From NCBI RefSeq assembly GCF_000167195.1, contig NZ_AADV02000004.1, positions 57,979 through 121,978 of the forward strand: a DNA stretch of 64,000 nucleotides. Direction: 5' to 3'. The translations under genes were made by a program, and so were the position numbers. This DNA comes from Crocosphaera watsonii WH 8501. GTDB taxonomy: Bacteria; Cyanobacteriota; Cyanobacteriia; Cyanobacteriales; Microcystaceae. Position 1 is the stretch's first letter, and the number at the start of each line of letters is the position of its first letter. Below the pieces are notes generated by a model. That model saw only the letters and a program-made list of their open reading frames with translations, had not been told where the DNA came from and did not search any database. Positions 45,125 to 58,734 of the stretch are shown here, one piece after another.

Positions 45125-48100
45125 TAGATGAATTCTTTTCATCAGAAAAAGAAAGTTTACCAAGCATAAGATTAACAAAAATAATTAGTTTTTCTCTTCT
45201 AACAAATAGGTTATTTTTGATTTTTTCAACTAAATAACTTATCCCAAATTGACCCAGATTATACCAGTGTAAATGAAATCCCCAATCTTCAGGTTTCCAA
45301 AAAGCATCAATTAAGAAAATACAAGGTATTTCAACTCCTTTTTTTTCTAATTGTCTTACCATTTCAATGGTAAGGGATAAATCTCCACAGTAAGTGATTA
45401 GATAATAAGGAATGTTGGGAGCAATACTTTCCATATCTTCAATAAATTTAGTTGCAATATCTTCTAATTTTAATTGCTTAATTTTAGGAGTCAAAAAGTC
45501 TGTAATTCCGAAAATATTGAGTATATAAAAAGGTTGGTCTTTATCGAGATAAGATGCAAACTTTTGAGCATAACTTATAGAGTTAACAAAAAATAAAGGA
45601 AGTTTATTACCTTGAGTTTGAATAGGGACAACCGAAGATTCAGTAATCCTATCTTCTGAGCCTTGTATCAAGTTAACAAGACTAGAAATAGTGGGGTTAT
45701 TCAAGAAAGTATATAAAGAGATATTAACCTTAAAATCTTTTTCTATTCTCGCTAAAAGACGAATAGCTAATAAAGAATGTCCTCCCAAATCAAAGAAATT
45801 ATCATTTACTCCAATCAATTCAATTCCTAGCATTTTCTGCCAAATATTACTAATTTGTTCCTCTAAAGGGCTACGAGGAGGGATAAAGCTTTCTTTAACT
45901 ACCACTTCACTTTCTTCCCTAGCAGTAAGAATTCGGCGATCTATTTTTCCATTGGGAGTAAGGGGTAAGGTTTCCAATAAGACAAACTTAGCAGGAATCA
46001 TATAACTAGGAAGTTTTTCTTGCAGAAATTCTCGGACTTGTTTGATAATTTGGGGTTGAGAATTGGAGACTAAAGAGATATCTTGAGGAACAATATAAGC
46101 AATGAGTTGTTTTTCCCTTAAACTATCTTCTTTATAAATAACTACACTTTGCTTTATCTGGGGATGCTTATTTAATAACGCTTCTATTTCTCCTAATTCA
46201 ACACGGAAACCTCGAATTTTAACTTGATTATCTTTTCTACCTAAACATTCTATCACGCCATCATTTCGTAAACGTCCCCAGTCTCCAGTGCGATAAATTC
46301 TTTTATCTTTACCTTGAAAATCTTTCAAAAATACCGCTTGTGTTAGCTCTTCTTTTTGCCAATAACCCAACGCAACATGGGGACTTCTAACGGCAATTTC
46401 TCCATAGAGATCAGTTATGTTTCCTTCCTCATCAAGTAAAACAATTTCTGTATCTTCAAAAGTAGAACCAACGGGAATAATTTGCTTCTGTATTTGAGTT
46501 TTTTTGTTGAGTAAATATTGGAGATAAAAAGAAGATTCTGTTGCTCCTAAACCATTAACAAAAATGCAATTATCAGCAAAAAATTGTTGATATAATTTTA
46601 CATCTTTTTTAAGAACAGGCTCTCCTCCTAAAACCACTAATCGAATGTGAGATAACTGCGCTTTAGCTAGTGATACCTTACTGCCTAATTTCTCTAAAAA
46701 ATATCGGTAAACCGTTGGAGTAGAATGAAAGATTGTAATTTTGTGCGTTTCTAACCAATTATATAAACTGTTTAATCCTTCTTTTTTAATATCAAAAACA
46801 AAAAGAGTTGCACCATTTAAAAGAGCCGAAAAGATGTCGATCACGGCAGCATCAAAACTATAAGAAGCTAATAAATTTAAGTTATCATCAGCAGAAATGT
46901 GAAGATTATTAGTATGATTTCTAATAAAGTGTAGAACATTAAGATGATTTTGAATAACCCCTTTAGGTTGTCCTGTTGAACCAGAAGTATATAGAATATA
47001 GGCAAGGGTATCTGGAGATATTTCTAAATTGATTTCAACAGCAACATCATTAAGCTTATCAATATTAATAATAGGCAGTTTTCCGTGAGTTATAGCTTTA
47101 ATATTATCTGAGTTTATCTGATTGGTTAAAATGACTTCAGCACAAGAATCTTCTAGAGTATATATAACCCTATCTTGAGGATAATTAGGATCAATAGGAA
47201 CATAAATTTTTCCCGCTTTAAGGATTCCCAGCATTGCTGCTATCATCGACACATTGTGATCAAAAAATAGAGCGACTTTAGCTTGTTTATCAATCCCTAG
47301 ATTGAGCAATGACTTAGCAATTTTGTTAGCTTCAGTATTCAGTTTTTGATAGGTATATTGATTATCTTTACTTTGAACAGCAATTTTATCAGGATACTTT
47401 TTAACCTGCTCTTCAAACCGAGATGGGATAGATTGCTCAATATCTGTTTTAGGAAAGTTTAAGAATGAGTTAGTAGGAGTAACTTTATTAACTTGATGAG
47501 TTAACTGATAACATTCTTTTTCACTGAGTAGAGAGAAACTAGCAATATTGTTTTCTGGAGCAATAATAACTTGCTCTAATAAGGTTTGGAAATGTCTTGA
47601 CATTCCTTCAATGGTACTAGACTTAAAAAGTAACTTATTATAAACAAATTTGAGTTTAATTTCTTGATTTTCTTCCTCTAGGTAAAAACTAATATCAAAC
47701 TTAGCCATTGTGTCAAAAACAGGGATAGATTTGAATTGTAAACCATCACATCTAACCCTCTTTCTAGGTAAGTTAATCATATTAAACCAAACTTGAAAAA
47801 TAGGATTATAACTTAAATTTCTTTCAGGTTTTAATTCTTGAACTAACTTTTCAAACGGTAAATCTTGATGAGAATAACCATCTAAAGTAACCTGTCGAAC
47901 ACGACTAAGTAATTCCTGAAAACTAGGATTTCCAGCTAAGTTTGTTCGTAAAGCTACAGTATTGATAAAAAAGCCAATTAAGTTTTCTATTTCTGTGCGA
48001 TTACGAGATGCAATAGGCGTTCCTACAATAACATCTTTTTCAGCAGTGTAGCGAGAGAGTAACAGCTTAAATACCGTTAAAAAAGTCATAAATAAAGTGA

Positions 48101-51100
48101 CTCCTGCTTGTTGACAAAAAGATTTAATTTTTGTCGTTAACTCTGAAGATAAATGCCAAGAATAAGAATCTGCTTGATAAGTTTGTAACGAAGGGCGAGG
48201 AAAATCTGTGGGTAATTGTAAAATGGGTAAAGTTCCCTTTAATTGTTCTTTCCAGTAATTTAATTGAGATGCTAAATTTTGCTCTGTGAACCAGTGACGT
48301 TGCCACAATGAAAAGTCTGCATATTGAATAGGAATTTGCCCTAATTCTGTTTTTTTTTCTTGACCATAAGCTTGATAAAGTGTGAATAGTTCTTTTTGTA
48401 GTATTTCATAAGACCAACCATCAAAAATAATATGATGAATATTAAATATAAGCCAATATACTTTTGTGTCTAATTGTAATAATTTCACAGAAAATAGAAG
48501 ACCCTTAGCCAAATCAAAAGGACGTTCTGTAAATTGATTAACAATTTTGTTTGCTTGTGTTTCTTTTTTATTTCTGAGATCATCAATCGATAATTTAAAG
48601 TTAATATCTTTATTGATAATTTGAGTTGGTTTTCCATCCATCGAACTAAAATTGGTTCTCAGTATCTCATGACGCTCTATGATTGTATTAATGCTTTTTT
48701 CTAAGGCAACTATATTTAGTAACCCTTTTATTTCTAGAATAAATGGCATATTATAATCCGTTCTCTTCGGTTCTAGTTTTGTTAAGAACCAAAGTCTTTC
48801 TTGAGCAAAAGAAAGGGGTAGCTGTTTTTGCTTTTTTCTAGGTTCAATTATGGGTGATAATCCAGAAATATTGAGACTTTTTCTACTTTCGATATGCTCA
48901 GCAAGTTTAGCAATTGTTGGAAAGTCAAAAAATAACTTTAATGGGATTTCTATATTCAAACTATCTCGAATTCTCGAAATAATTTGTGTTCCTAGTAAAG
49001 AATGTCCTCCTACCTCAAAGAAATTATCATTAATGCCGACATTTTTGATATCAAGAACCTGTACCCAAATATTAGCAATAATCTCTTCTGTGGGAGTTCT
49101 AGGAGCAATATAATTACTTTGAAAAGTTGAAACATCAGGTTCAGGAAAAGCACTATAGTTAATTTTTCCATTAGGTGTTAAGGGAAAATATTCTAAGGGA
49201 ACAAAAACATACGGAATCATGTAAGCTGGTAACTTATGTTGTAAATATTCACGAATTTCCTGGGATATTTTTTGACACAAAATTTGCTTGTTATCTAGAA
49301 TAATATAGGCTACTAATTGTTGACATCCCTGCTTATCTTTTTTGCTAGTAACTTTAGCTTCTTTGATGTAGACATAGTTATTTAATACTGCTTCTATTTC
49401 TCCTAATTCTATTCTGAAACCTCTAATTTTTACTTGGTTATCAATACGCCCCAGAAAATCGATTTTTCCATCTTTTCTATAAGAGGCTAAATCTCCAGTT
49501 CTATAGAGCTTTTGACCATGTTCAAAAGGGCTATCTATGAATTTCTGTTTAGTTAATTCAGGACGATTAAAATAGCCTCTAGCTAAACCATCACCACCAA
49601 TATATAATTCTCCAGATACCCCGCAGGGAACGGGGTTAAAATGCTTATCTAAAATATAAATTTTTGTATTAGTAATGGGACGACCAATGGAGGGATTATC
49701 GGTAATTTCTTTACTAATTAACTCACAAGTTGAGTAAGTGGTATCTTCTGATGAACCATAAAGATTATATACCTTTTCAATGGTGTCAATTTTGTATAGT
49801 TGATGGACAATATTGACTGTTAGAGGTTCCCCTGCCAAGGTTACTATTTTTACGCTTTGAGGAATGCTATTAACTTTAATCAGTTCACTAATAATTGAGG
49901 GAACAGTATTAATGAGTGTAACTTTATCCCGATGTAATGATTCAGGTAATTCTAAAGCATTTTCCATCATAATTATGCTGCCTCCAAAACCTAAAGTGAC
50001 AAATATTTCAAAGATAGAAAGGTCGAAACAAATTGATGTCGAAGCTAAAACTCCTGAAAACTCTTGTGGAGAAAACCTTTCCTTTGCCCAATAAACCAAC
50101 GCCACAGGACTACGATGTTCAATGGCTACACCTTTAGGTTTTCCCGTTGAACCAGATGTATAAATTATATAGGCTAAATTGTGAGATTTAACCCTATTTT
50201 TTATATTATAATCTGAATAATCATCCAGAGAAAGATTATCTATATTAACTTGATTAATATTATAATTTTCCTCATCTAAAATCTTCTCTAAAGAAGTTTG
50301 TGTTAATAAAAGCGATATTTGGCAATCTTCTAAAATCAATGATAATCTTTCTTGGGGATACTTAGTATCTAAAGGAACATAAGTCGCCCCTACTTTAAGA
50401 ATAGCTAACATAGCTATAATCATTATAGGCGAACGCTCTATAAATAACCCAATTAGTGTTTCTGTTTGTACTCCTAAACTTCTTAAATAATGGGCTAATT
50501 GATTAGCTTTTTGATTTAATTGTTGATAAGATATTTCCTCTTCCCCAAAGATTAAAGCTATGGCCTCTGGTATTTTTTCTACTTGTTCTTCAAAAACTTG
50601 ATGAAGACAAAGATTTTCAGTTAATGGTAATTTAGTCTGGTTCCATTCAACTAATAATTGTTGTTTTTCACCTTGTGTTAATAAAGGTAATTCCCAAATA
50701 TTTTCTTGAGGATTAGTTAATATTTCTGATAGCAAAACCTGAAAATGGGTTGTCATTCTTTCAATGGTTGAACAATGAAATAAATCTGTATTATATTCCC
50801 ACTCTCCTCTTAGTTTTTCGTCATTTTCTTCCATAGATAATGTTAGATCAAATTTGGACGTTTTTCTCGATGTCTCTAAACTGCTTACCGTCAAACCTGG
50901 TAATTCTAATTCCTCCATCGCTGTATTTTGCAAGACAAACATTACTTGAAATATTGGACTGTGACTTAAATTTCTTTCTGGTTGTAATACTTCTACTAAT
51001 TGCTCGAAAGGAACATCTTGATGAGCATAGGCATCCAAACAAACTTGTTTAATTTGAGTTAAGAATTCTTCAAAACTTAAATGATTACTTAAATTACTTT

Positions 51101-54100
51101 GCAAAGCTAAAGTATTAACAAAAAATCCCATTAAACTTTCAAGCTTTTTAATTCTACGTCCCGCCGTAGCTGTTCCCAATATCACATCTTCTTGTCCACT
51201 ATAGCGAGCCAATAATATTTTAAATGCTGCCACTAAAGTCATAAATATTGTTACCCCTTGTCCTTGGGAAAATGCTTTGATTTTTTTTGTTAATTCTGAT
51301 GATAAAATAAAGGTTTTTGTAGCTCCTTTATAGGTTTGTATCTTAGGACGAGTATAATCTGTTGGTAATTCTAGTATAGGTAAACTTCCAGCTAATTGTT
51401 TTTTCCAGTAATTCAATTGAGTTTCTAAAACATCTTTGCTTAAATATTTTTTTTGCCATAATGTAAAGTCAGCATATTGAATAGGTAACGATGATAAAGG
51501 AGAAGTTAAACCTTGACAATAAGCGGTGTAAAGTGACTCTAACTCTGAGAATAATAGTCCAAAAGACCAGCCATCAAAAATAATATGATGAATATTAAAT
51601 AATAGTTGATTTTCTTGGGTATTTAATTGTATTAATTTAACCCGAAAGAGATTATCTTTACTTAGATTAAAATTATAATCAAGTTCTTGTTTAACTATTT
51701 TTTCTAATTCTTTTCCTCTTTTTTCATTAGGGAATGCTTGTAAGTCAATTATCGGTAGGTTAAATTTATCATCATTATTAATTCTTTGGTTTGGCTGTCC
51801 ATTCACTGATATAAAGTTTGTGCGTAGTATTTCATGACGTTTTGTGATCTCTGCGAGACTTTTTTGTAAAGCATTGATATTCAAGAAACCTTGAAGACGA
51901 AATCGATAGAAAAGATTATAAGCTGTGTTATTAGGTTCTAATTGCTTCAAAAACCATAAACGCTTTTGAGTAAAGGAAAGGATAAGATTTTCTTGTTGTT
52001 TTCTTGGTTTAATTTCTGATATAAATAAATCATTATTATTCGCTGCTTTTAAAGCAATATTTTCAGCAATTTGGGCAATGGTTGGATATTCAAATAGTAA
52101 GCTAATTGATATTTCTATATTTAAAGTTTCTCTAATTCTAGAAATAACCTGAATAGCGAGTAAAGAATTTCCTCCAAACTCAAAAAAATTATCATTAATG
52201 CCGATCTTCTCTAGTTTTATAACTTGCTTCTAAATATTAGTAATAATTTCTTCCGTAGGAGTTTTAGGTGAAACATAATTACTTTGTAAAGTAGAAAAAT
52301 CAGGTTCAGGAAAAGCAGCGTAATCAATCTTTCCATTGGGAGTTAATGGAAAAGGTTCTAAAAATATGAATGCAGAGGGAATCATATAATTTGGAAGTCT
52401 CTTCTTAAGATATTCCCGTATTTCATGGGATCTGTCTGATGGAGATATTTTACCTAAGTCGTTAATGATATAAGCTACCAATCTTTGATTATTGTGTTTA
52501 TCTTCTCGAATCATTACTTTAGCTTCTCTTACCTGAAAATGCTGACTCAAGATAGTTTCAACTTCTCCTAATTCAACCCGAAAACCACGAATTTTCACTT
52601 GATTATCAATACGTCCTAAGAATTCAATATTTCCGTCTGTTAAGTATCTAACTAAGTCCCCTGTTTTATATAATTTTCCCGTTCCAAATGGATTGTCAAT
52701 AAATTTTTCTTTGCTTAATTCCAATTGATTTAAGTAACCACAAGCTAATCCTTCTCCTCCAATATATAATTCTCCAGAAACACCAATAGGAACAGGGTTT
52801 TGTTGTGCATCAAGAATATATGTTGTACGATTAGGTAATGGACGACCAATAGGAATTGTCTTACATGATTTTATGAAATTTGTATTTTTGGGAAGAGGAA
52901 AAGTAATGGCTGTAATCGTTGCCTCTGTAGGACCGTAAGCATTAATTAAAGAGATATTTTTGAGAGGACTCAAATTCCATTTTTTGACAGTATTTAATGG
53001 TAAAGCTTCCCCTCCAGAAATTACCAATCTGAGTTGATTAAGAGAGTGTTTAAATTCATTTTTATCTATAAATTCTAACCATTGAGTTAAATAAGAAGGA
53101 GGAAAATTAACAATAGTTAAACCTAAATCAATTATTATTTTGTTTAAATTGAAGATAGTTAAATTTTTAGCATTAACTAAAATTAGACTAGCCCCAACCC
53201 CTAAGGTTGGTAAAATTTGCTCCAAAGAAACATCAAAACTAAAAGAAGCAAATTGTAGAATACGATCTTTAATATTTAAGTGATTATTATCAATTATATT
53301 TTGACAATGATGGGATAGGGATTTATGGTCAATTAGAACCCCTTTTGGCAATCCAGTGGAGCCAGATGTGTAAATTATATAAGCTAAATTATTTTCTGCT
53401 ATATTAGCTACAATATTATTAGAATATTCTTGTGCAATTTCATTCCAATCTGTATCTAAATTAATCGTTCTTAATGATTTTATATACGACTTATAGTGCA
53501 AAGATTCTTGAGTTAACAAAATTGATATCTGTGAATCTTCTATCATGAATCTCAAACGAGCTAAAGGATAGTTGGGATCTAAAGGTAGATAAATTCCCCC
53601 TACTTTTAAAATCGCCAATAATCCAATAATTCTTGTTAAAGATGGTTCTAGAAATAAACCAATGAAGTCCCCAGGAATAATGCCAGATTTTTGCAAATAA
53701 TTGGCTAACTGATTAGCTTTCTGATTCAATTCTCTATAAGTAAGTTGCTCATCTTCAAAAATTACTGCAATCTGCTCAGGATTTTTTTCAACCTGTTCTT
53801 CAATTAATTGATGAATACATTTATCTGTGAGATGTTTTCTCTCTGTTTGATTTAACTCATGTAATAGTTTGTATTTTTCGGATTTTGTTAATAAAGGTAA
53901 TTTGTCAATACATTGCTGAGGATTATCTATAATCGAAGCTAATAACACCTTAAAATGACTAATAATCCGATTAATTGTTTTATGCTCGAATAAATTATCA
54001 TCATAAAATAATTGAAATTGATAGCTATCTTTTTTATAATCTTTTTTACAGTTTGTACATAATAGCAAATCAAAATTCAACTTATTTCCTAAAGCATCTA

Positions 54101-54398
54101 TATTGACTAGGTGTGAATTAATAAAACCAACATTTGATTGTTGATTGGATTTAGTAAAGACTTTATTTTCTTTGACTTTCTGTTGTATATTGCTTAATAA
54201 TTCCTCAAAAGTTGTCGATTTGAGTATTGGGAGAGTAATCGGGGAAAATTCAAAATAGGATTGATTACCTTCTAGGGTCTTCAAAGAATCAAAATCGACA
54301 CTAATAAGAGTTTTTTCCTGATGATAACGATAGATTAAGCAACACCATGTTGCTAAGACAATAAATTGTAACGAATCCTCCCAAGCTTTCAATGGCAA
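45125..54398 (-). pseudogene. Three-module non-ribosomal peptide synthetase, interrupted by one TAG and truncated
   Basis: Read leftward from 54398: second half of a condensation domain; A1 (TSGSTGLPKGV, FSFDVSLEQI, NAYGPTEATITA); PCP1 (FFEFGGNSLLAIQ) with TAG at 52230-52232 in IITNI-stop-KQVIKL, where Trp is usual; C2 (HHIIFDGWS); A2 (CFDLSIFEIF, TLAGEPL, YNLYGSSEDTTYST); PCP2 (FFEVGGHSLLGTQ); C3 (HHIIFDGWS); A3 (YSFDAAVIDIF, VNGLGATESSFY); PCP3 (FFDLGGHSLLAIR); a partial thioesterase. The A2 pocket residues read DLFNTALTY(K), close to a code I recall for alanine in microcystin synthetases. The 5' end is missing at a junction with an adhesin gene; the 3' end meets IS630 copy A. Confidence 0.92.
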
Positions 54399-57300
54399 TC
54401 AGGCCGGGGAAGATAGCTATGCCGATATTACAATTGAGGATAGTATTCTTGCTGGAGCCTTTGATGGCTATTGTGTGGATACAGACACCCTGATTGGTCG
54501 GAGAGAAAACGACTTAACAGCCGAGGTTTTTTCTGTTTACGATGATATCCCTCCAGAGTTTTTATCTGCTATCGACAATCCTGCCAACTTAGAGTTAGCC
54601 TCTTGGATTCTCAACCAGTGTTTTGCTGGCAAAGATAGCTCTGCGGTTGGTGATGACATAGGCACCTTTACCTTTAGTGACGTTCAGGCTGCCATCTAGA
54701 CCGTTTTAGGAGAAAGCTTTAACCCCAACGGAAATGACCTCCCCGACTTGGGTAATGATACAACAGACCCCAATGCCTCTGCCAGAGTGGACAAAATTGT
54801 AGAATTAGCCGAGGCTAATGGAGGAGGATTTGTTCCCGAATATGACTACACCACGGTTTTTGGGGAACAGGTAACCGGACAACTGGGGGTCTTGCTCTTT
54901 CCCGATAGAAATACAACGGATGATAACCCTTTTGATAAACAACCCTTAATCATTGGGGTTGAGTTAGCCAAATTGGGTGATAGAGTTTGGTTAGACTCTG
55001 ATGCCGATGGCATCCAAGACGCAGGAGAAAATGGTATTGAAGGAGTCACAGTCAATCTCTTGGCCGATACCGATAACGATGGTCAAATTGACGATGTAGT
55101 TCATACCACCACCACCGATGCCGATGGTAATTATCATTTTGAAGTAATTGCTGGGGATTACGTAGTTGAATTTGAGCAACCAGAAGGATTTGAAGTCAGT
55201 CCAGCGAACCAAGGCACAGATGACACGGTTGATAGTGATGGCCTCATTTCCGACGTGGTGACGTTAAGCTCTGGCGAAAGTAACCCTACGATTGATCAGG
55301 GTTTTTATCAAACAGCCAGTTTAGGAGACTTCGTTTTTGAAGACAGCAACGCTGACGGTATCCAAGACGCAGGAGAAACTGGTATTGGAGGAGTAGAAGT
55401 TACCCTCTTAGCCGATACCGATAACGATGGGAACATCGACGATGTAGTAGATACAGCTACCACTGCCGCAGATGGCCGTTATGAATTTACTGGTTTAACC
55501 CCAGGTGTAGAGTACCAAGTTGAATTTACTCAACCCAGTGGGTTTGATAGTGTTAGCCCCCGTCAACAAGGAGGAGATCCTGCCGTTGACTCCGATGGTT
55601 TATTGTCTGATGTTGTGGTTTTAGCTTCAGGAGAAAATAATCCTACTATTGATGCTGGTTTCTTCAACACTGCTTCTTTAGGAGACTTCGTTTTTGAAGA
55701 CAGCAACGCTAACGGAATCCAAGACACAGGAGAAACTGGTATTGGAGGAGTAGAAGTTACCCTCTTAGCCGATACCGATAACGATGGGAACATCGACGAT
55801 GTAGTAGATACAGCTACCACTGCACCGGATGGCAGTTATGAATTTACTGGTTTAACCCCTGGTGTAGAGTACCAAGTTGAATTTACTCAACCCAGTGGCT
55901 TTGATAGTGTTAGTCCCCGTCAACAAGGAGGAGATCCTGCTCTTGACTCCGATGGTTTATTATCTGATGTTGTGGTTTTAGCTTCAGGAGAAAATAATCC
56001 TACTATTGATGCTGGTTTCTTCAACACTGCTTCTTTAGGAGACTTCGTTTTTGAAGATACAAACGCTAACGGAATCCAAGACACAGGAGAAACTGGTATT
56101 GGAGGAGTAGAAGTTACCCTCTTAGCCGATACCGATAACGATTGGAACATCGACGATGTAGTAGATACAGCTACCACTGCACCGGATGGCAGTTATGAAT
56201 TTACTGGTTTAACCCCTGGTGTAGAGTACCAAGTTGAATTTACTCAACCCAGTGGCTTTGATAGTGTTAGTCCCCGTCAACAAGGAGGAGATCCTGCCGT
56301 TGACTCCGATGGTTTATTGTCTGATGTTGTGGTTTTAGCATCAGGAGAAAATAATCCTACTATTGATGCTGGTTTCTTCAACACAGCAGGTTTAGGAGAC
56401 TTCGTTTTTGAAGATACAAACGGTAACGGTATTCAAGACTCAGGAGAAGCCGGCGTTGAAGGAGTAGAAGTTCAACTACAAAACCCCGATGGCACTCCTG
56501 TAACCGATGGCAATGGCGACCCCATCACCACCACCACCGATGCTAATGGTTTCTATTCCTTTGAAGGGTTAACCCCTGGGGAATACAAAGTCAAGTTTGT
56601 GGCACCCGATGGCTTCAAGTTCACCACCCCCAATGTGGGAGACGATGACACCATTGACTCTGATGCCGACCCCACCATGGACGGCATGACCGAAACCGTG
56701 ATCTTAGAGTCAGGGGACTTTAACGGTACTTTAGATGCAGGGTTAGTTCAACCTGCTTCTTTAGGAGACTTCGTATTTGAAGACAGCAACGCCAATGGTA
56801 TTCAAGATGCAGGAGAAGTAGGTATTGCCGGAGTTGAGGTGAAACTCTTAGCCGATACCGACAACGATGGTCTAATTGACGATGTGGTTGGTATCACCAC
56901 CACCTCCGCCGATGGTAGTTACTTCTTTCCTAGTTTAGCCCCTGGTGTCGAGTACAAAGTGATGTTTTCTCAACCCGGTGGGTTTGATGGTGTTAGCCCC
57001 CGTCAAGCAGGAAATGACCCCAGCATTGACTCAGATGGTTTAATGTCTGATGTCGTCGTCTTAGCTTCAGGAGAATTTAACCCCACCATCGATGCTGGTT
57101 TCTTCAAAACAGCAGGATTAGGAGACTTCGTTTTTGAAGATACAAATGGTAACGGTATTCAAGACTCAGGAGAAGCAGGTGTCTCTGGAGTAGAAGTTCA
57201 ACTACAAAACCCCGATGGTACTCCTGTAACCGATGGCAATGGCGACCCCATCACCACCACCACCGATGCTGATGGAGAATATGCTTTCACTGGTTTAACC

Positions 57301-58734
57301 CCAGGAGAATACAAAGTCACCTTTGTCGCACCCGAAGGTTTTGAATTCACCACTCCTAATGTGGGTGATGACAACGCAGTGGACTCTGATGCAGACCCCG
57401 ACAACGGCATGACTGAAACCGTTATTCTCGAATCAGGAGACTTTAACGGCACCTTAGACGCAGGGTTAATTCGACTCATCCCAGATATTGACATTGAAAA
57501 ATTCACCAACGGTGTAGATGCTGACACCCCAGACGCAGCAGCCGAAATCATTGTTGGTGACACAGTAACTTGGACCTATGAGGTTACTAACACAGGTGAT
57601 GTTCCGTTTGACGAAAGTGAGATTTTAGTAACAGATGACCAAGAAGGAACTATCACCGACATCATTGATCAAGCAGATGGGGATAATACTTTAGCCCCGG
57701 GTGAAACCTGGATTTATCAGAAGACAGGAACCGCTCAAGATTTATCTACTGCTACTAACAATGTTATTGATTTTGAGACCGACGGTGAAGGTAATGCTTT
57801 ACCGGCAGGTACCGTCATTGATGATGAATACCAGAATTTAGGATTGACGATTTCTGCCACTAAATTTGGTGCCATGATCTTTGACCGTGCGAACCCAACC
57901 GGTGGCGATTTTGATTTAGCAACAGACAGTGAAGGCAACATCTTAATCATCTCCGAAGACGGTGATAGTAACGATCCTGATGACAATGCTGGTGGTGGTG
58001 TAATCACCTTAGATCTAGATAACCCTGTGGATTTCAACTCAATTAATTTAGTAGATATTGAGGAAACAGGTGGTGAAGTTCGCACGACCGATAGTGATGG
58101 AAATGTAGTGACTACGGCAATTCCTGCTCCCGGTGATGGTAGTCTCCAAACTTTAAATATCAATGACAGTGATGTTGTCAAGATAGAAGTTGAGCTTGTT
58201 GGTAGCGGTGCTATTTCTGGCTTAGATTTTGATACCTTCAGCGATGGCATCTATAAAAACATCGGTACGGTTGTTGCTGATGGTGTTGAAGATTCTGATC
58301 ATAGCCATTACGTTAGCTTAACCCCAGATCCTGACATTGATATTGAGAAGTTTGTCAACGGTATCGATGCAAATAGTCCTGATGAATACCCTGAGTTAAA
58401 TCCTGGGAGTAATGTTACCTTCACCTACGATGTAACTAACACAGGTAATGTGGCATTCGCTGCTGCTGATGTAATCGTCACTGATGACAATGGCACTGCT
58501 GATGATAGCAACGATGACTTCAACCCAGAACAAGTCCTTGATGGAGGATTTAACGTTGGAGATGTTAACCAAAATAACTTCTTAGACGTTGGTGAAACCT
58601 GGAAGTATTCTGCAACTGACACTGTTCAAGAGTTGTTAACTTCCGAGACAATACACATTGAAGCAGAAGACTTCTACGAATTAAACGGCTACGAAATCGA
58701 ATATAACGATTTCGCTTCAGGTCATGAGTTAATT
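54391..58734 (+). pseudogene. Adhesin-like surface protein: possible thioester domain, seven SdrD-B repeats, CBM-like end
   Basis: The frame enters from a junction with the NRPS gene, so the signal peptide is lost. Residues GAFDGYCVDTDT and FSDVQAAI-stop-TVLGE match the [YFL]C and Q-x-x-hydrophobic motifs of internal-thioester adhesin domains; the TAG at 54697-54699 replaces the expected Trp (TGG). Seven SdrD-B repeats of about 119 residues follow (SLGDFVFEDSNADGIQDAGE; TLLADTDNDGNIDDVVDTAT). Two DUF11-type domains (DIDIEKFTNGVDAD; TWTYEVTNTGDVPF) frame a beta domain. The end begins a carbohydrate-binding-like region (IHIEAEDFYELNGYEIEYND) and is cut by an IS at 58735. Repeats 2-4 are nearly identical in DNA. 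Confidence 0.85.

Noticed and set aside
9698-54699. TAG recoded as an amino acid, since three broken genes carry TAG at Gln or Trp positions
   Set aside because: tuf, rpsJ, cp12 and rseP in this window end with TAG, and the interrupted positions call for different amino acids (Gln, Trp). Ordinary transitions explain them.
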